DNA of 64,000 nt, taken from contig NZ_SELG01000041.1 in NCBI RefSeq assembly GCF_007845635.1, positions 372,001 to 436,000 of the forward strand, given 5' to 3'. Below the pieces are notes generated by a model. The model was not told where the DNA came from, ran no database searches, and was given only the letters and a program-made list of their open reading frames with translations. The translations under genes were made by a program, and so were the position numbers. The stretch is from Apibacter muscae. GTDB taxonomy: Bacteria > Bacteroidota > Bacteroidia > Flavobacteriales > Weeksellaceae. Position 1 is the stretch's first letter. Each line of letters starts with the position of its first letter. Below, piece after piece: positions 7,367 through 16,538 of the stretch.

Positions 7367-9541
7367 ATGGAAAAAACTATAGATGAAAATAAGAATTTAG
7401 AACAAGAACTAGCTTATAAACTCATTTGTTATACCCATAAAAATATTTTCATTACAGGTAAAGCAGGCACAGGAAAAACTACTTTTCTAAAAAACTTAAA
7501 AGAAAAGTCAGAGAAAAACACGGTTATTGCTGCTCCCACAGGTATAGCATCAATCAATGCAGGAGGAGTTACACTACATTCATTATTTTTATTGCCACTC
7601 ACTAGTTTTATACCTGTAAATCATGTCAATGAAGATCGAAATATAGCAATTACCAAACAAGAAGCTTTCCAACATTTTAAGTATAACAAAGAAAAAAGAA
7701 AACTTTTAACTGAATTAGAATTATTGATTATTGATGAGGTCTCAATGCTTAGAGCAGATATTTTAGACGCTATCAATTGGGCTTTACAAAGTGTTAGAAA
7801 AAGTTTGCAACCCTTTGGCGGAGTACAAATCGTAATGATTGGAGATATGTATCAGCTTCCCCCAGTAATAAAAGAGGAACAATGGAAAATTTTAAAAAAT
7901 TATTATAAAAGTTTATTCTTTTTTGATGCCTTAGTCCTACAAAATAATCAACCCATTTGTATAGAATTTAAAAAAATTTATCGGCAAGCAGACCCTGTTT
8001 TCATAAATTTATTAAATGCAATACGATACCAGGATTATGATTCCATAGATTTTAATTTACTGCAAAAAAGATATAATCCAAATTTTAATCCAGAACATTT
8101 TGGATATATCACTTTAACCACTCACAATCATTTAGCAGATTCCATAAACCAAAAAGCTTTAGAGAAAATTGAAAACCCTATTCACTATTTTGATGCCATT
8201 ATAGACGGAACTTTTCCTGAAAACTCCTATCCTACCGAAGCTGAACTTATTTTAAAAGAAGGAACCCAAATCATGTTTATAAGAAATGATAGTTCCGGAG
8301 AACGCAGGTATTTCAATGGAAAGATTGGAATCATTGAAAAAATTGAAGATTTTGATATTTATATACGTTTTGAGAATCAAAAGGATTTATTAAAACTTGA
8401 ACATGAAGTCTGGAAAAATATTAGATACATTGTTGATAATGAAACTGGAAAAATTAAAGAAGAAGAATTAGGATCCTTTTCGCAATTCCCTATTCGATTG
8501 GCATGGGCAATAACCATACACAAAAGCCAGGGATTGACGTTTGATAAGGTTATTATAGATGCAGGCAAATCATTTGCTTCAGGGCAAGTCTATGTTGCTT
8601 TAAGTAGATGTAGAACTTTAGAAGGAATTATATTAAAATCATTAATACAAAATTCGAACATCATCCAAGATATAAAGATTAAAGAATTCCAAGAACAAAT
8701 GTGGAATTTAAATGAGTTAGAGGAAACTTTAGAGAAAGAAAAATATGCCTATGCATTAGATAATTTATTTAAAACTATAAGTTTAAAAGAACTAACGACA
8801 GAAATTAATGAATGGAAAAAAATTACAATTGAAAAGAATATTCCTGAGAAAGAAAGTGTTCTAGAACTAATATCTTCTATAGACGAAACCTTAAATTACC
8901 TACAAATTGTTTTGTATAAATTTGAAACTACTATTTACCAATGGTTTAATAAATATAAAGACCTGTCTTTAAAAATTGAAATTTGGAATAAAATAAAAAC
9001 AAGAAGCATTAGTGCAGTTGAATTTTTTATTGAAGAATTATTCACCAAAGTTTGGAAGCCTATACTTAGTCATTATTTAGAGTATAAAAATAAATCAAGA
9101 ATTACACAATATTTAAGATTCGTTGAAGAAATTGAAGAAAGTTTAAAGAATAAAATTAAGCAAATATCTATTGCTAAACTTATTGATGATCGTCTAAGTT
9201 ATAAAGATATCATTTTTATTTCTGATAGTGGAAAAACGGTTTCAAAAGAAAAAAATAATACTGTAGAAATAACTTTAGAATTACTTAATCAAGGAAAATC
9301 AATAGACGAGATAGCCAAAGAAAGAAATCTCAGTATTTCAACTATAAGCAATCATGTATCACGACTTATTTCACAAAATAAAGTATCCGTATTCAACTTT
9401 ATATCAAAAGAAAAATATGAAAAAATAGAAAACGAAATCAAAAAAATGGAAAATATAGAACTAAAATTATTAAAAGAAATTTTGGGAGATAATTATTCCT
9501 ATGATGAAATTAAATATGTTCGAAGCAATTTAAGCAAATAA
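7367..9541 (+). CDS. Pif1/RecD-like superfamily 1 helicase with C-terminal HTH domain
   Basis: This is probably an ATP-dependent 5'-3' DNA helicase. The N-terminal half (about 20-430) carries Pif1-type motifs in order: Walker A GKAGTGKTT (31-39), Walker B LLIIDEVSMLRAD, motif III GDMYQLPPV, a YRQ motif, motif V/VI AITIHKSQGLTFDKV and VYVALSRCR. About 200 residues of lysine- and glutamate-rich, probably helical, linker follow. The tail then looks like a winged or simple helix-turn-helix (LLNQGKSIDEIAKERNLSIS), the kind often found at the end of RecQ-type helicases. Such Pif1-HTH fusions are common in Flavobacteriia. It stands alone, with a hairpin terminator three bases after the stop. The DNA substrate is unknown. 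Confidence 0.85.
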   Translation: MEKTIDENKNLEQELAYKLICYTHKNIFITGKAGTGKTTFLKNLKEKSEKNTVIAAPTGIASINAGGVTLHSLFLLPLTSFIPVNHVNEDRNIAITKQEAFQHFKYNKEKRKLLTELELLIIDEVSMLRADILDAINWALQSVRKSLQPFGGVQIVMIGDMYQLPPVIKEEQWKILKNYYKSLFFFDALVLQNNQPICIEFKKIYRQADPVFINLLNAIRYQDYDSIDFNLLQKRYNPNFNPEHFGYITLTTHNHLADSINQKALEKIENPIHYFDAIIDGTFPENSYPTEAELILKEGTQIMFIRNDSSGERRYFNGKIGIIEKIEDFDIYIRFENQKDLLKLEHEVWKNIRYIVDNETGKIKEEELGSFSQFPIRLAWAITIHKSQGLTFDKVIIDAGKSFASGQVYVALSRCRTLEGIILKSLIQNSNIIQDIKIKEFQEQMWNLNELEETLEKEKYAYALDNLFKTISLKELTTEINEWKKITIEKNIPEKESVLELISSIDETLNYLQIVLYKFETTIYQWFNKYKDLSLKIEIWNKIKTRSISAVEFFIEELFTKVWKPILSHYLEYKNKSRITQYLRFVEEIEESLKNKIKQISIAKLIDDRLSYKDIIFISDSGKTVSKEKNNTVEITLELLNQGKSIDEIAKERNLSISTISNHVSRLISQNKVSVFNFISKEKYEKIENEIKKMENIELKLLKEILGDNYSYDEIKYVRSNLSK

Positions 9542-9543
9542 AA

Positions 9544-9569
9544 AAAGCTGTTATTACTCTAACAGCTTT
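9544..9569. terminator. Bidirectional hairpin terminator
   Basis: A perfect 10-bp stem (9544-9553 with 9560-9569, arms AAAGCTGTTA and TAACAGCTTT) has a 6-base loop. An A-run before it serves as a T-tract for the minus strand. It separates the convergent helicase and ompA-like genes. Confidence 0.8.
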
Positions 9570-9587
9570 ACAACTTATCTTTTAAAT

Positions 9588-10286
9588 TTATTTCTTAGTA
9601 ACGCGAATATCCACACGTCTATTTTTTGCTTTACATTCTGGAGTATCATTACTTGGACAAACCGGGTGTTGTGGACCGTATCCTTCCGAAGATACTTGAG
9701 AGGTAGAAATTCCTAACTTAACCAACTCATCTTCAACCTTTTTTGCTCTCTCCGCAGAAACTTTATTGTTAATTTCTTCGCTACCTGTATTATCAGTATA
9801 ACCACCCACTTTCACTATTGCATTAGGAAAAGCTTTTAAAATTTCTGCAATATTTTTCACCTGTTTGCTTGATTCATTTGTTAATGTTGCAGAACCCGTA
9901 TTAAAGTATACTCTATCTAAAGTAATCCAACCTTTAGTTTTATCAGTTTCATCTACTGAAATGCTTGAATCACTTAAAAAATTGAATAATTTAGATTCTG
10001 TAGAGTTATTACCCACACCTTCCAACTTTATATTATTTGGCAAAGTTATGGCAGAAATTTCACCAGTATCATATATAAAATTACCAGCAGAATCCAATTT
10101 ACCAACAATAGTTTCTTTTACTAATAACTGTTCTGAAGATAAGGAATCAGATTTTGAAGTTGTTGATGATGTGGCCGTAGCAGAATGATTGGTATTTTTA
10201 TCACATTTACAACTAACAGTTGTTAGAACCAAAGCAAGTGCACCAAAATTTAGTAATGCTAATCTTTTTAATTTAATTTTTCTCAT
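9588..10286 (-). CDS. OmpA-family outer membrane lipoprotein
   Basis: The 232-residue protein is a lipoprotein: the signal peptide ends in a lipobox with the acylated cysteine at C26 (TTVSC). The middle is Ser/Thr-rich. Residues from about 120 to the end form an OmpA C-terminal domain (VYFNTGSATLTNES, then VGGYTDNTGSEEINNKVSAERA and NRRVDIRV), which binds peptidoglycan. It should anchor the outer membrane to the cell wall. Unlike true OmpA porins it has no beta-barrel, so it is closer to Pal in layout. It is followed by the shared terminator. Confidence 0.88.
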   Translation of the reverse strand: MRKIKLKRLALLNFGALALVLTTVSCKCDKNTNHSATATSSTTSKSDSLSSEQLLVKETIVGKLDSAGNFIYDTGEISAITLPNNIKLEGVGNNSTESKLFNFLSDSSISVDETDKTKGWITLDRVYFNTGSATLTNESSKQVKNIAEILKAFPNAIVKVGGYTDNTGSEEINNKVSAERAKKVEDELVKLGISTSQVSSEGYGPQHPVCPSNDTPECKAKNRRVDIRVTKK

Positions 10287-10447
10287 AATTTTTAATCTTT
10301 TAAAAGGCTAATTTATATAAAATCTTTCTTATAAACATGAATTATTCTACATGAATATATGGGTTAAAATTTAAATAAAATAGATACACACTTTTGTCAA
10401 TTTAATGTTCATTCATTAAATTGAATCTATTATTCAATCTTAACTTA

Positions 10448-10455
10448 TATATTTG
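10448..10455 (+). promoter_or_regulatory. Predicted -7 box of rsmB
   Basis: TATATTTG lies 26 bases before the ATG at 10481. A TTG at 10421-10423 is 24 bases upstream, slightly far for a -33 element. The box argues against translation starting at the upstream TTG (10421), because that codon would precede the transcription start. Confidence 0.45.
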
Positions 10456-10480
10456 TAATTGGATTTGTTTGCAACAAAGT

Positions 10481-11695
10481 ATGGATAATAAAAAAATAAA
10501 GACTCATAGAAATTTAATTCAAGGATTGGAACAAGCGATAAAAACAAGTTTTTTTGAGCCTGACAAGTATGCGGATAAAGTTTTAGAAAGACTTTTAAAA
10601 CTTAACAAAAAATGGGGAAGTAAAGATCGAGGTTTTGTCTCCGAGTCTTTTTACGAGATCATTCGATGGAAAAGACAACTCGAATTTTATGCAAATCGAG
10701 AAATGAAAGACGATAATATATATTTTATTATAGCTACTTATTTGCTGCTTAATAAGCAAGAAATCCCTCCTTTTCCAGAATTCGAAAAAATTTATATTAA
10801 GAAAATAAAAGAACGCTTTAAAAAACCTTTTCCTTCTCGAGCCGTTGAATTTTCAATTCCTGATTGGTTACAATCTCGAATGGAAAATGAACTGGGTTCG
10901 AGTTGGATATATGAAATGAAAGCTCTTAATATTCCAGCTTCTACTATTATAAGGGTTAATACCCTAAAAACTCATGCAGATGAATTACAAAAAAGTTTAG
11001 AAGAAGAAAAAGTTGCAACTAATTTTATTCAAGGCTATAAAGATGCTTTAGTACTGGAAAGAAAACAAAACATTTTTAAAACAAAGGCTTTTCAAGATGG
11101 TTTATTTGAGGTTCAGGATGCTTCTTCACAGTTGGTAGGAGAATTCCTTGAAGTTAAACCAGGAATGAGAGTTATTGATTCATGCGCAGGCGCAGGTGGT
11201 AAAACCTTGCATTTAGCAGCACTTATGGAAAACAAGGGGCAAATACTAGCCTTAGATATTCATGAGTGGAAATTACAAACCCTTAAGCAAAGAGCTAGAA
11301 GAAACGGTGCGCATAATATTCAAACGAAAGCTGTTACAGATTCTAAAATTTTAAAACGTTTGGAAAATACTGCTGATCGAGTACTTATAGATGCACCTTG
11401 TTCTGGATTAGGCGTTTTAAGAAGAAATCCGGATGCTAAATGGAAACTAAACAATGAGTTTATATATAGAATTATTGATGAACAAAAGCAAATTTTACAA
11501 AACAATTCTAAACTTGTTAAAAAAAATGGATACTTAGTTTATGCCACCTGTTCCATTTTGCCTTCTGAAAACTCACATCAAGTTGAAAATTTTCTAAGTA
11601 AAAATCCCGATTTTGAATTAATTGATGAAAAGAAAATAATGCCTTCTACCAGTAATTTTGATGGTTTTTATATGGCTAAAATAGTTCGTAAATAA
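10481..11695 (+). CDS. rsmB: RsmB/NOP2-family 16S rRNA m5C methyltransferase
   Basis: The protein is a SAM-dependent cytosine-C5 RNA methyltransferase of the RsmB/NOP2 group, likely acting on 16S rRNA. The N-terminal part (about 1-130) is NusB-like. The catalytic domain shows the SAM-binding VIDSCAGAGGKTLHLAALM. The two catalytic cysteines lie in IDAPCSGLGVLRRNPD (the proline-cysteine motif IV) and ATCSILPSENSHQV (motif VI). I start at ATG 10481 (404 residues) because the upstream TTG would add an unrelated 20-residue leader that overlaps the likely promoter. RsmF-type or RNA-specific paralogues cannot be excluded. Confidence 0.85.
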   Translation: MDNKKIKTHRNLIQGLEQAIKTSFFEPDKYADKVLERLLKLNKKWGSKDRGFVSESFYEIIRWKRQLEFYANREMKDDNIYFIIATYLLLNKQEIPPFPEFEKIYIKKIKERFKKPFPSRAVEFSIPDWLQSRMENELGSSWIYEMKALNIPASTIIRVNTLKTHADELQKSLEEEKVATNFIQGYKDALVLERKQNIFKTKAFQDGLFEVQDASSQLVGEFLEVKPGMRVIDSCAGAGGKTLHLAALMENKGQILALDIHEWKLQTLKQRARRNGAHNIQTKAVTDSKILKRLENTADRVLIDAPCSGLGVLRRNPDAKWKLNNEFIYRIIDEQKQILQNNSKLVKKNGYLVYATCSILPSENSHQVENFLSKNPDFELIDEKKIMPSTSNFDGFYMAKIVRK

Positions 11696-11772
11696 TATTT
11701 TTTCAAAAGACCAGATATTAAAGAATATTCAAAAGCCAAAACTCCTTATTGGATTTTTGAATTTTTAAAACA

Positions 11773-11806
11773 CCTACTTTGAATTAAACATTTAATTTAA
11801 AGTAGG
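11773..11806 (+). terminator. Hairpin terminator of rsmB inside the coaE 3' end
   Basis: An 8-bp stem (11773-11780 with 11799-11806, CCTACTTT/AAAGTAGG) continues through a mismatch into a further 7-bp A/T stem (11782-11788 with 11791-11797). A TTTTTAGTTTTT tract follows on the plus strand. The right half lies within the coaE coding sequence, which ends at 11784 on the other strand. Confidence 0.6.
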
Positions 11807-12383
11807 TTTTTAGTTTTTCAATTGTATTTTGGACTTGACTCTTTAAATTTTCTAAATCTGCATCATTAACTATACAAAAATTAGTCAAATTTTTAATTTT
11901 TTCTTGGCTCCATTGATTTTTTAATCGATCATTAATTTCTCTTAAAGACCAACCATCTCTTTGCATAATTCTTTTCAAGCGAATCTTTTCACTTGCTATT
12001 ACTGCAATAGTGGCATCGCAACCTAAATATGAACCACTTTCAAACAAAATAGCTGATTCTTTTATACAAATTTTACTTTCTTGTGTAGATATCCATTTGG
12101 CAAAATCATTTTTAACGGCTTCATGAACAATTAAATTTTGTTTTCTTAATAATTCGGGATTTGAAAATATTTGGTCGGCAATGAATTTTCTATTTAAATC
12201 ATCACCAATATAAGCATTAGGTCCTAGTAAATCTATAATTTTAGATTTCAATTGACAATCTTGAATCATTAAAATTTTTGCATTAGAATCAGAATTGTAT
12301 ACAGGATACCCTTGCTCATTAAATATATTAGCAACAGTTGATTTTCCAACTCCCATACCTCCGGTTAATCCAACAATAAACAT
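11784..12383 (-). CDS. coaE: Dephospho-CoA kinase
   Basis: CoaE phosphorylates the 3'-hydroxyl of dephospho-CoA, the last step of coenzyme A synthesis. The P-loop GLTGGMGVGKST lies at residues 5-16 from the start I chose, followed by the substrate-binding YNSDSNAK stretch and an AILFESG motif typical of CoaE. An upstream start at 12401 would overlap the neighbouring gene and add MILLYK. The ATG at 12383 lies one base after the stop of the TrhA-like gene and puts the P-loop at the family's usual position. This gives 199 residues. The two genes form an operon. Confidence 0.93.
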   Translation of the reverse strand: MFIVGLTGGMGVGKSTVANIFNEQGYPVYNSDSNAKILMIQDCQLKSKIIDLLGPNAYIGDDLNRKFIADQIFSNPELLRKQNLIVHEAVKNDFAKWISTQESKICIKESAILFESGSYLGCDATIAVIASEKIRLKRIMQRDGWSLREINDRLKNQWSQEKIKNLTNFCIVNDADLENLKSQVQNTIEKLKTYFKLNV

Positions 12384-12384
12384 C

Positions 12385-13017
12385 TTATACAAGAGAATCA
12401 ACCATAAAAAAATGTGAAATGCTTCCTCCTAAGACAAATAAATGCCAAATAAAATGAGAATATGGAATTTTTTCAATAACATAAAAAATTGTACCTAAAC
12501 TATATAATAATCCGCCAATGATTAAGAAGATTAATGCTTGAAGGCTCATTAAATCAATTATGTTTCTAATATCAAAAATAATTAACCAGCCCATGGATAA
12601 ATAAAGTAACAAAGAAAGCTTATCAACTTTACCCGTTAAAAATATTTTCAATATTATTCCAAGAGCTGCAATGGACCATACAATCGTAAATAATAACCAA
12701 CCAGAACTTTTTTCGAGGGTTATTAAACAAACAGGAGTGTAAGTACCAGCAATCAAAAGAAAAATGCTCATATGGTCTAAAATCCTAGCTCTGTTTTTTA
12801 GTTTTCCACTTTCTAAATAATGATAAAAAGTTGAAGATAAAAAAAGTGCAATCATTGAAACCCCATATATCCATATACTAATTGTACTAAAATCAGTATT
12901 TTTTTTATTTTTGAATAAAAGATATATTAAACCAAATATTCCAAATAAAACACCTGCTGCATGAGAAATCGTGTTTAAAATTTCTTCTTTATTTCTATTT
13001 AATTTTATAAGTTTCAT
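12385..13017 (-). CDS. TrhA / hemolysin III family (PAQR-type) membrane protein
   Basis: This is a 210-residue membrane protein with seven predicted helices. It carries the PAQR/hemolysin-III hallmarks: NTISHAAGVLFG near the N-terminus, SSTFYHYLESGKLKNRARILDHMSIFLLIAGTYTPV-type segments with the conserved His and Asp, and a C-terminal HFIWHLFVLGGSISHFF with the last metal-binding histidines. The bacterial family includes E. coli TrhA (YqfA), linked to membrane energetics. The 'hemolysin' name does not imply toxicity. It is transcribed with coaE (one-base gap). Confidence 0.88.
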   Translation of the reverse strand: MKLIKLNRNKEEILNTISHAAGVLFGIFGLIYLLFKNKKNTDFSTISIWIYGVSMIALFLSSTFYHYLESGKLKNRARILDHMSIFLLIAGTYTPVCLITLEKSSGWLLFTIVWSIAALGIILKIFLTGKVDKLSLLLYLSMGWLIIFDIRNIIDLMSLQALIFLIIGGLLYSLGTIFYVIEKIPYSHFIWHLFVLGGSISHFFMVDSLV

Positions 13018-13102
13018 TTAAAAAATTCTAGAATTTTAAATATTAAATATAGAATATTTTTAATATAAATTTACTATTTAAATGAAATAAAAAAAATTAC
13101 TG

Positions 13103-13110
13103 TATTTTTG
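13103..13110 (+). promoter_or_regulatory. Predicted -7 box upstream of the amidohydrolase operon
   Basis: TATTTTTG lies 24 bases before the ATG at 13135. No clear -33 TTG is visible. Confidence 0.4.
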
Positions 13111-13134
13111 CCAAGACATTTATCTTAAATAATT

Positions 13135-14010
13135 ATGGCAAAAATAAAAATTGGATTAGTACAATCAAGTTGCTCCAATAATATTGAAAATAATATTAAT
13201 AAAGCTATTGAAGGAATAAAGATGGCTGCTAAAGATGGGGCACAAATAGTATGTCTTCAAGAATTATTTTCTTCTCTATATTTTTGCGATATCGAAGATT
13301 ATGATAATTTTAAGTTAGCTGAGCCTATCCCTGGTCCAACTACAGATAAACTTACCCAAATTGCTAAAGAATTAAAAGTTGTAATTATAGCTTCATTATT
13401 TGAAAAAAGATCCCAAGGACTTTATCATAATACTACTGCTGTTTTAGACGCGGATGGTACTTATTTAGGAAAATATAGAAAAATGCATATTCCCGATGAT
13501 CCAGCTTTTTATGAAAAATTTTATTTCACTCCTGGAGATTTAGGGTACAAAGTATTTCATACGAAATATGCAAAAATAGGAGTTCTAATATGCTGGGATC
13601 AATGGTATCCAGAAGCATCGCGAATTACCTCACTCATGGGTGCAGACATTCTCTTTTATCCTACAGCCATTGGTTGGGCTTCTACTCAAGATGAAGGTAC
13701 CAACACAGAACAGTATAATGCTTGGCAAACTATACAAAGAAGTCATGCTATAGCCAATGGTGTACATACTGTTAGTGTAAATCGTGTGGGTTATGAACAA
13801 GAGGGTGCAATGAAATTTTGGGGAGGATCTTTCGTCTCGAATCCGTTGGGATCAATTCTATACCAAGCTTCACATGATCATGAGGAGGTTAAAGTTATAG
13901 AAATTGATACTGAAAAATCAGACAGTTATAGAGTTCATTGGCCATTTCTGAGAGATCGAAGAATTGATTCTTACCAACCCATATGTAAAAGATTTATAGA
14001 CGAAGATTAA
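13135..14010 (+). CDS. aguB: N-carbamoylputrescine amidohydrolase (nitrilase superfamily)
   Basis: AguB hydrolyses N-carbamoylputrescine to putrescine, CO2 and ammonia, the last step of the agmatine route to polyamines. The nitrilase catalytic triad is visible: E43 in VCLQELF, K116 in KYRKMHIPDDP and C153 in VLICWDQWYPEASR. The YRKMHIPDDPAFYEKFYF and WDQWYPEA stretches are characteristic of the AguB subgroup rather than of general nitrilases. Agmatine deiminase (aguA), the usual partner, is not adjacent here. Two genes for a DUF4271 protein and HemD follow closely. Substrate assignment is by family resemblance. Confidence 0.88.
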   Translation: MAKIKIGLVQSSCSNNIENNINKAIEGIKMAAKDGAQIVCLQELFSSLYFCDIEDYDNFKLAEPIPGPTTDKLTQIAKELKVVIIASLFEKRSQGLYHNTTAVLDADGTYLGKYRKMHIPDDPAFYEKFYFTPGDLGYKVFHTKYAKIGVLICWDQWYPEASRITSLMGADILFYPTAIGWASTQDEGTNTEQYNAWQTIQRSHAIANGVHTVSVNRVGYEQEGAMKFWGGSFVSNPLGSILYQASHDHEEVKVIEIDTEKSDSYRVHWPFLRDRRIDSYQPICKRFIDED

Positions 14011-14018
14011 GTGATTAT

Positions 14019-14684
14019 ATGATGTTAAAATTTCTTATCATAAATCCAATCCCCCGTCCTTCTATAGATGACAACTTGATTAACTATATTGTCTTAAGTT
14101 CACTATTTATTTTAGTTTTATCCCGTATAGTTCTCCTTCCTAAAAAAGAATCTTTTTTTAGATTTAAAGCTCTCATGGGAGAAGATGAAAATTTTACTTT
14201 GTTCACTTCAATTTGTGCATTATTATATTTAATATTCTTATCCTTAGTTTTAGTTCCTTTCTTTAAAATTCATATACCTTTTAATAATTCTCAACTAGCC
14301 AAAATAAGTTTAATATTTACATTTCTTTGTATTTATCATGTAACCTCACATGTATTAGGCAATAGCTTTATTTATATACTAGGTAAAAAGGAAGAATATA
14401 AAGTCAATAACATTAATAACTTTAGATTTACATTTATAAAACTTGTTATTTCAATTTTACTATGTTTTATAATTTACTATACGAACATTCCTAGGTTTTA
14501 TGCTTTAAATATAGCAATATTTACTCTTGGAATTATACTTACTCTAGAATGGATATATTTAATGTTTTTTATAAAAAAAAATATAAATATTCCAAATTAT
14601 TATGATTTTTTATATCTTTGCGCCTTTAAAATATTGCCCACGCTATGTTTAATTAAAATAGCGTTTTTGGGAGAAGAATTATAG
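14019..14684 (+). CDS. DUF4271 membrane protein
   Basis: This is a 221-residue integral membrane protein with about six hydrophobic helices and no catalytic motif that I can see. Its position directly upstream of uroporphyrinogen-III synthase is the conserved setting of DUF4271 proteins in Flavobacteriia. The family has no established function. It lies eight bases after aguB and eleven before hemD, so it is probably co-transcribed with both. ATG codons at 14019 and 14022 are both possible starts. Confidence 0.75.
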   Translation: MMLKFLIINPIPRPSIDDNLINYIVLSSLFILVLSRIVLLPKKESFFRFKALMGEDENFTLFTSICALLYLIFLSLVLVPFFKIHIPFNNSQLAKISLIFTFLCIYHVTSHVLGNSFIYILGKKEEYKVNNINNFRFTFIKLVISILLCFIIYYTNIPRFYALNIAIFTLGIILTLEWIYLMFFIKKNINIPNYYDFLYLCAFKILPTLCLIKIAFLGEEL

Positions 14685-14695
14685 TTTGTTTAAAT

Positions 14696-15433
14696 ATGAA
14701 AATTAAATCCGTTTTAGTTTCACAGCCTGAACCAATAGGAGATAGTTCTCCCTATTTTGATTTGCAAAAAAAGCATAAAATTAAAATTGATTTTTGTCCA
14801 TTTATAGAAATTGAAGGAGCCAATGCTAAAGAAGTTAGAATCCAAAAGATTGATTTCTCTAACTTTACAGCAATAATTTTTACTAGTAGAAATGCCATTG
14901 ATCATTTTTTCAGATTAGCTGAAGAAATGAGATTTACAGTTCCAGATTCAATGAAGTATGTGTGTCAATCTGAAGCCATAGCTTTATATCTTCAAAGATA
15001 CATCGTATACCGAAAAAGAAAAATTTATTTCGGTGAAAAAAATATTCAAAGTATAATTCCTTTATTAAAGAAAAATCAAAAAGAAAAATATTTATTGCCA
15101 ACTTCAGATATGCTCAATCAAGATATACCCGATGCTCTTGATAAAGCAGAAGTTGATTGGACGCGTGCAATATTATTTAGAACTGTTAGTAGTAATGTTG
15201 TTTCAAACATCAAAGATATTTATGATTACGATGCACTTATTTTCTTTAGTCCTTATGGCATTAAATCACTTTTTGATAATTACAAAGATTTTAAACAAGG
15301 AAATATACACATAGGAACTTTTGGTGCATCAACTAAATTTACAGCTGAAGAAGCTGGACTAAAAGTAAGTCTATTTGCTCCAACCAAAGAATCTCCTTCA
15401 ATGACAAAAGCTTTGGATGATTTTTTACAATAA
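14696..15433 (+). CDS. hemD: Uroporphyrinogen-III synthase
   Basis: HemD cyclises hydroxymethylbilane to uroporphyrinogen III in tetrapyrrole synthesis. The 245-residue protein shows the weakly conserved bilobal HemD fold: FTAIIFTSRNAIDHF in the first lobe, and ALIFFSPYGIKSLF followed by HIGTFGASTKFTAEEAG in the second lobe, the usual SP.G... and G..T...... signatures. HemD proteins diverge strongly, so the call also leans on the upstream DUF4271 neighbour. Confidence 0.85.
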   Translation: MKIKSVLVSQPEPIGDSSPYFDLQKKHKIKIDFCPFIEIEGANAKEVRIQKIDFSNFTAIIFTSRNAIDHFFRLAEEMRFTVPDSMKYVCQSEAIALYLQRYIVYRKRKIYFGEKNIQSIIPLLKKNQKEKYLLPTSDMLNQDIPDALDKAEVDWTRAILFRTVSSNVVSNIKDIYDYDALIFFSPYGIKSLFDNYKDFKQGNIHIGTFGASTKFTAEEAGLKVSLFAPTKESPSMTKALDDFLQ

Positions 15434-15505
15434 TATATTTTAAAATATATAAATTGCTGCATAATTAAACTAAAAAATTTAAATTTAAACAAGCTATTCT
15501 AAATA

Positions 15506-16495
15506 ATGACAACTTATAAAGATTCCGGTGTAGATAAAGAAGAAGGGTACCAAACAGTATCTAAAATTAAAGATGAAGTATCTCAAACACACAATCCAAA
15601 TGTTTTAAATAATATTGGAAGTTTTGGAGCCTTTTATGAACTTTCTGGTTATAAAAACCCTATATTGGTTTCTGGTACTGATGGAGTTGGTACAAAGCTT
15701 AGAATTGCCTTAGATTCTGAAATTTATGATACCATAGGTATTGATTGTTTTGCCATGTGTGCAAATGATATTTTATGTCATGGAGCAAAGCCATTATTTT
15801 TTCTAGATTATTTAGCTTGTGGAAATTTAGATTCAGATATTGCTTCAAAAATTATTTTGGGAATTGTAAAAGCTTGCAAAGAAACTAAAACAGCATTAAT
15901 AGGAGGTGAAACGGCTGAAATGCCAGGTATGTATAAAAAAGGTGATTATGATGTCGCTGGGTTCTGCGTAGGTGTAGTTGAAAAAGAAGATATTATTGAT
16001 GGAACCCAAATAAAGAAAGATCAAGTAATTATAAGTTTACCTTCAAGTGGCTTTCATTCTAACGGTTATTCGCTTATAAGAAAAATTTTCACTGATATCA
16101 ATGAGAATTTTGAAGGTCAACCGTTGTATAAAACATTATTAACTCCAACAAGATTATATCAAAATGATATATTTAAAATATTAGAAAAATATCCTGTATA
16201 TGGAATTGCTCATATTACCGGAGGTGGTATAATTGAAAATTTACCAAGAATAATACCCAATGGGCTTTGTGCTAACATAAGCGTTTCATCTATTCATGTT
16301 CCATCTATTATGAAGGAGCTTCAAAAAAGAGGTAAAATAAGTAATGATGAAATGTTTGGCACTTTTAACATGGGTGTGGGGATGTGTATTATAGTTGATG
16401 AAGAAAATTCCCTACCAATTTTAAATCTAATTGAAGGTAGCTCAATCATCGGTAATATAATAAACAATTCAAAAAAAATTATTCTTAATTTTTAA
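15506..16495 (+). CDS. purM: Phosphoribosylformylglycinamidine cyclo-ligase (AIR synthetase)
   Basis: PurM closes the imidazole ring of purines, converting FGAM to AIR with ATP. The 329-residue protein carries the ATP-binding VSGTDGVGTKLRIAL, the loop DCFAMCANDILCHGAKPLFFLDY, and GGETAEMPGMY, all diagnostic of PurM. The C-terminal lobe includes HITGGGIIENLPRI and FNMGVGM. It is a little shorter than the 345-residue E. coli enzyme. The gene is followed, after a palindrome-rich gap and one unknown gene, by purN, the next related step. Confidence 0.95.
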   Translation: MTTYKDSGVDKEEGYQTVSKIKDEVSQTHNPNVLNNIGSFGAFYELSGYKNPILVSGTDGVGTKLRIALDSEIYDTIGIDCFAMCANDILCHGAKPLFFLDYLACGNLDSDIASKIILGIVKACKETKTALIGGETAEMPGMYKKGDYDVAGFCVGVVEKEDIIDGTQIKKDQVIISLPSSGFHSNGYSLIRKIFTDINENFEGQPLYKTLLTPTRLYQNDIFKILEKYPVYGIAHITGGGIIENLPRIIPNGLCANISVSSIHVPSIMKELQKRGKISNDEMFGTFNMGVGMCIIVDEENSLPILNLIEGSSIIGNIINNSKKIILNF

Positions 16496-16538
16496 ATAAA
16501 AAAATTTTTTTTATCTTAATTATTCTTTTATTTTATAA

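Noticed and set aside
9865-10188. 107-codon open frame antisense to the OmpA lipoprotein gene
   Set aside because: The minus-strand gene has a lipobox and a full OmpA domain; the plus-strand frame has no recognisable motif and mirrors the coding composition.
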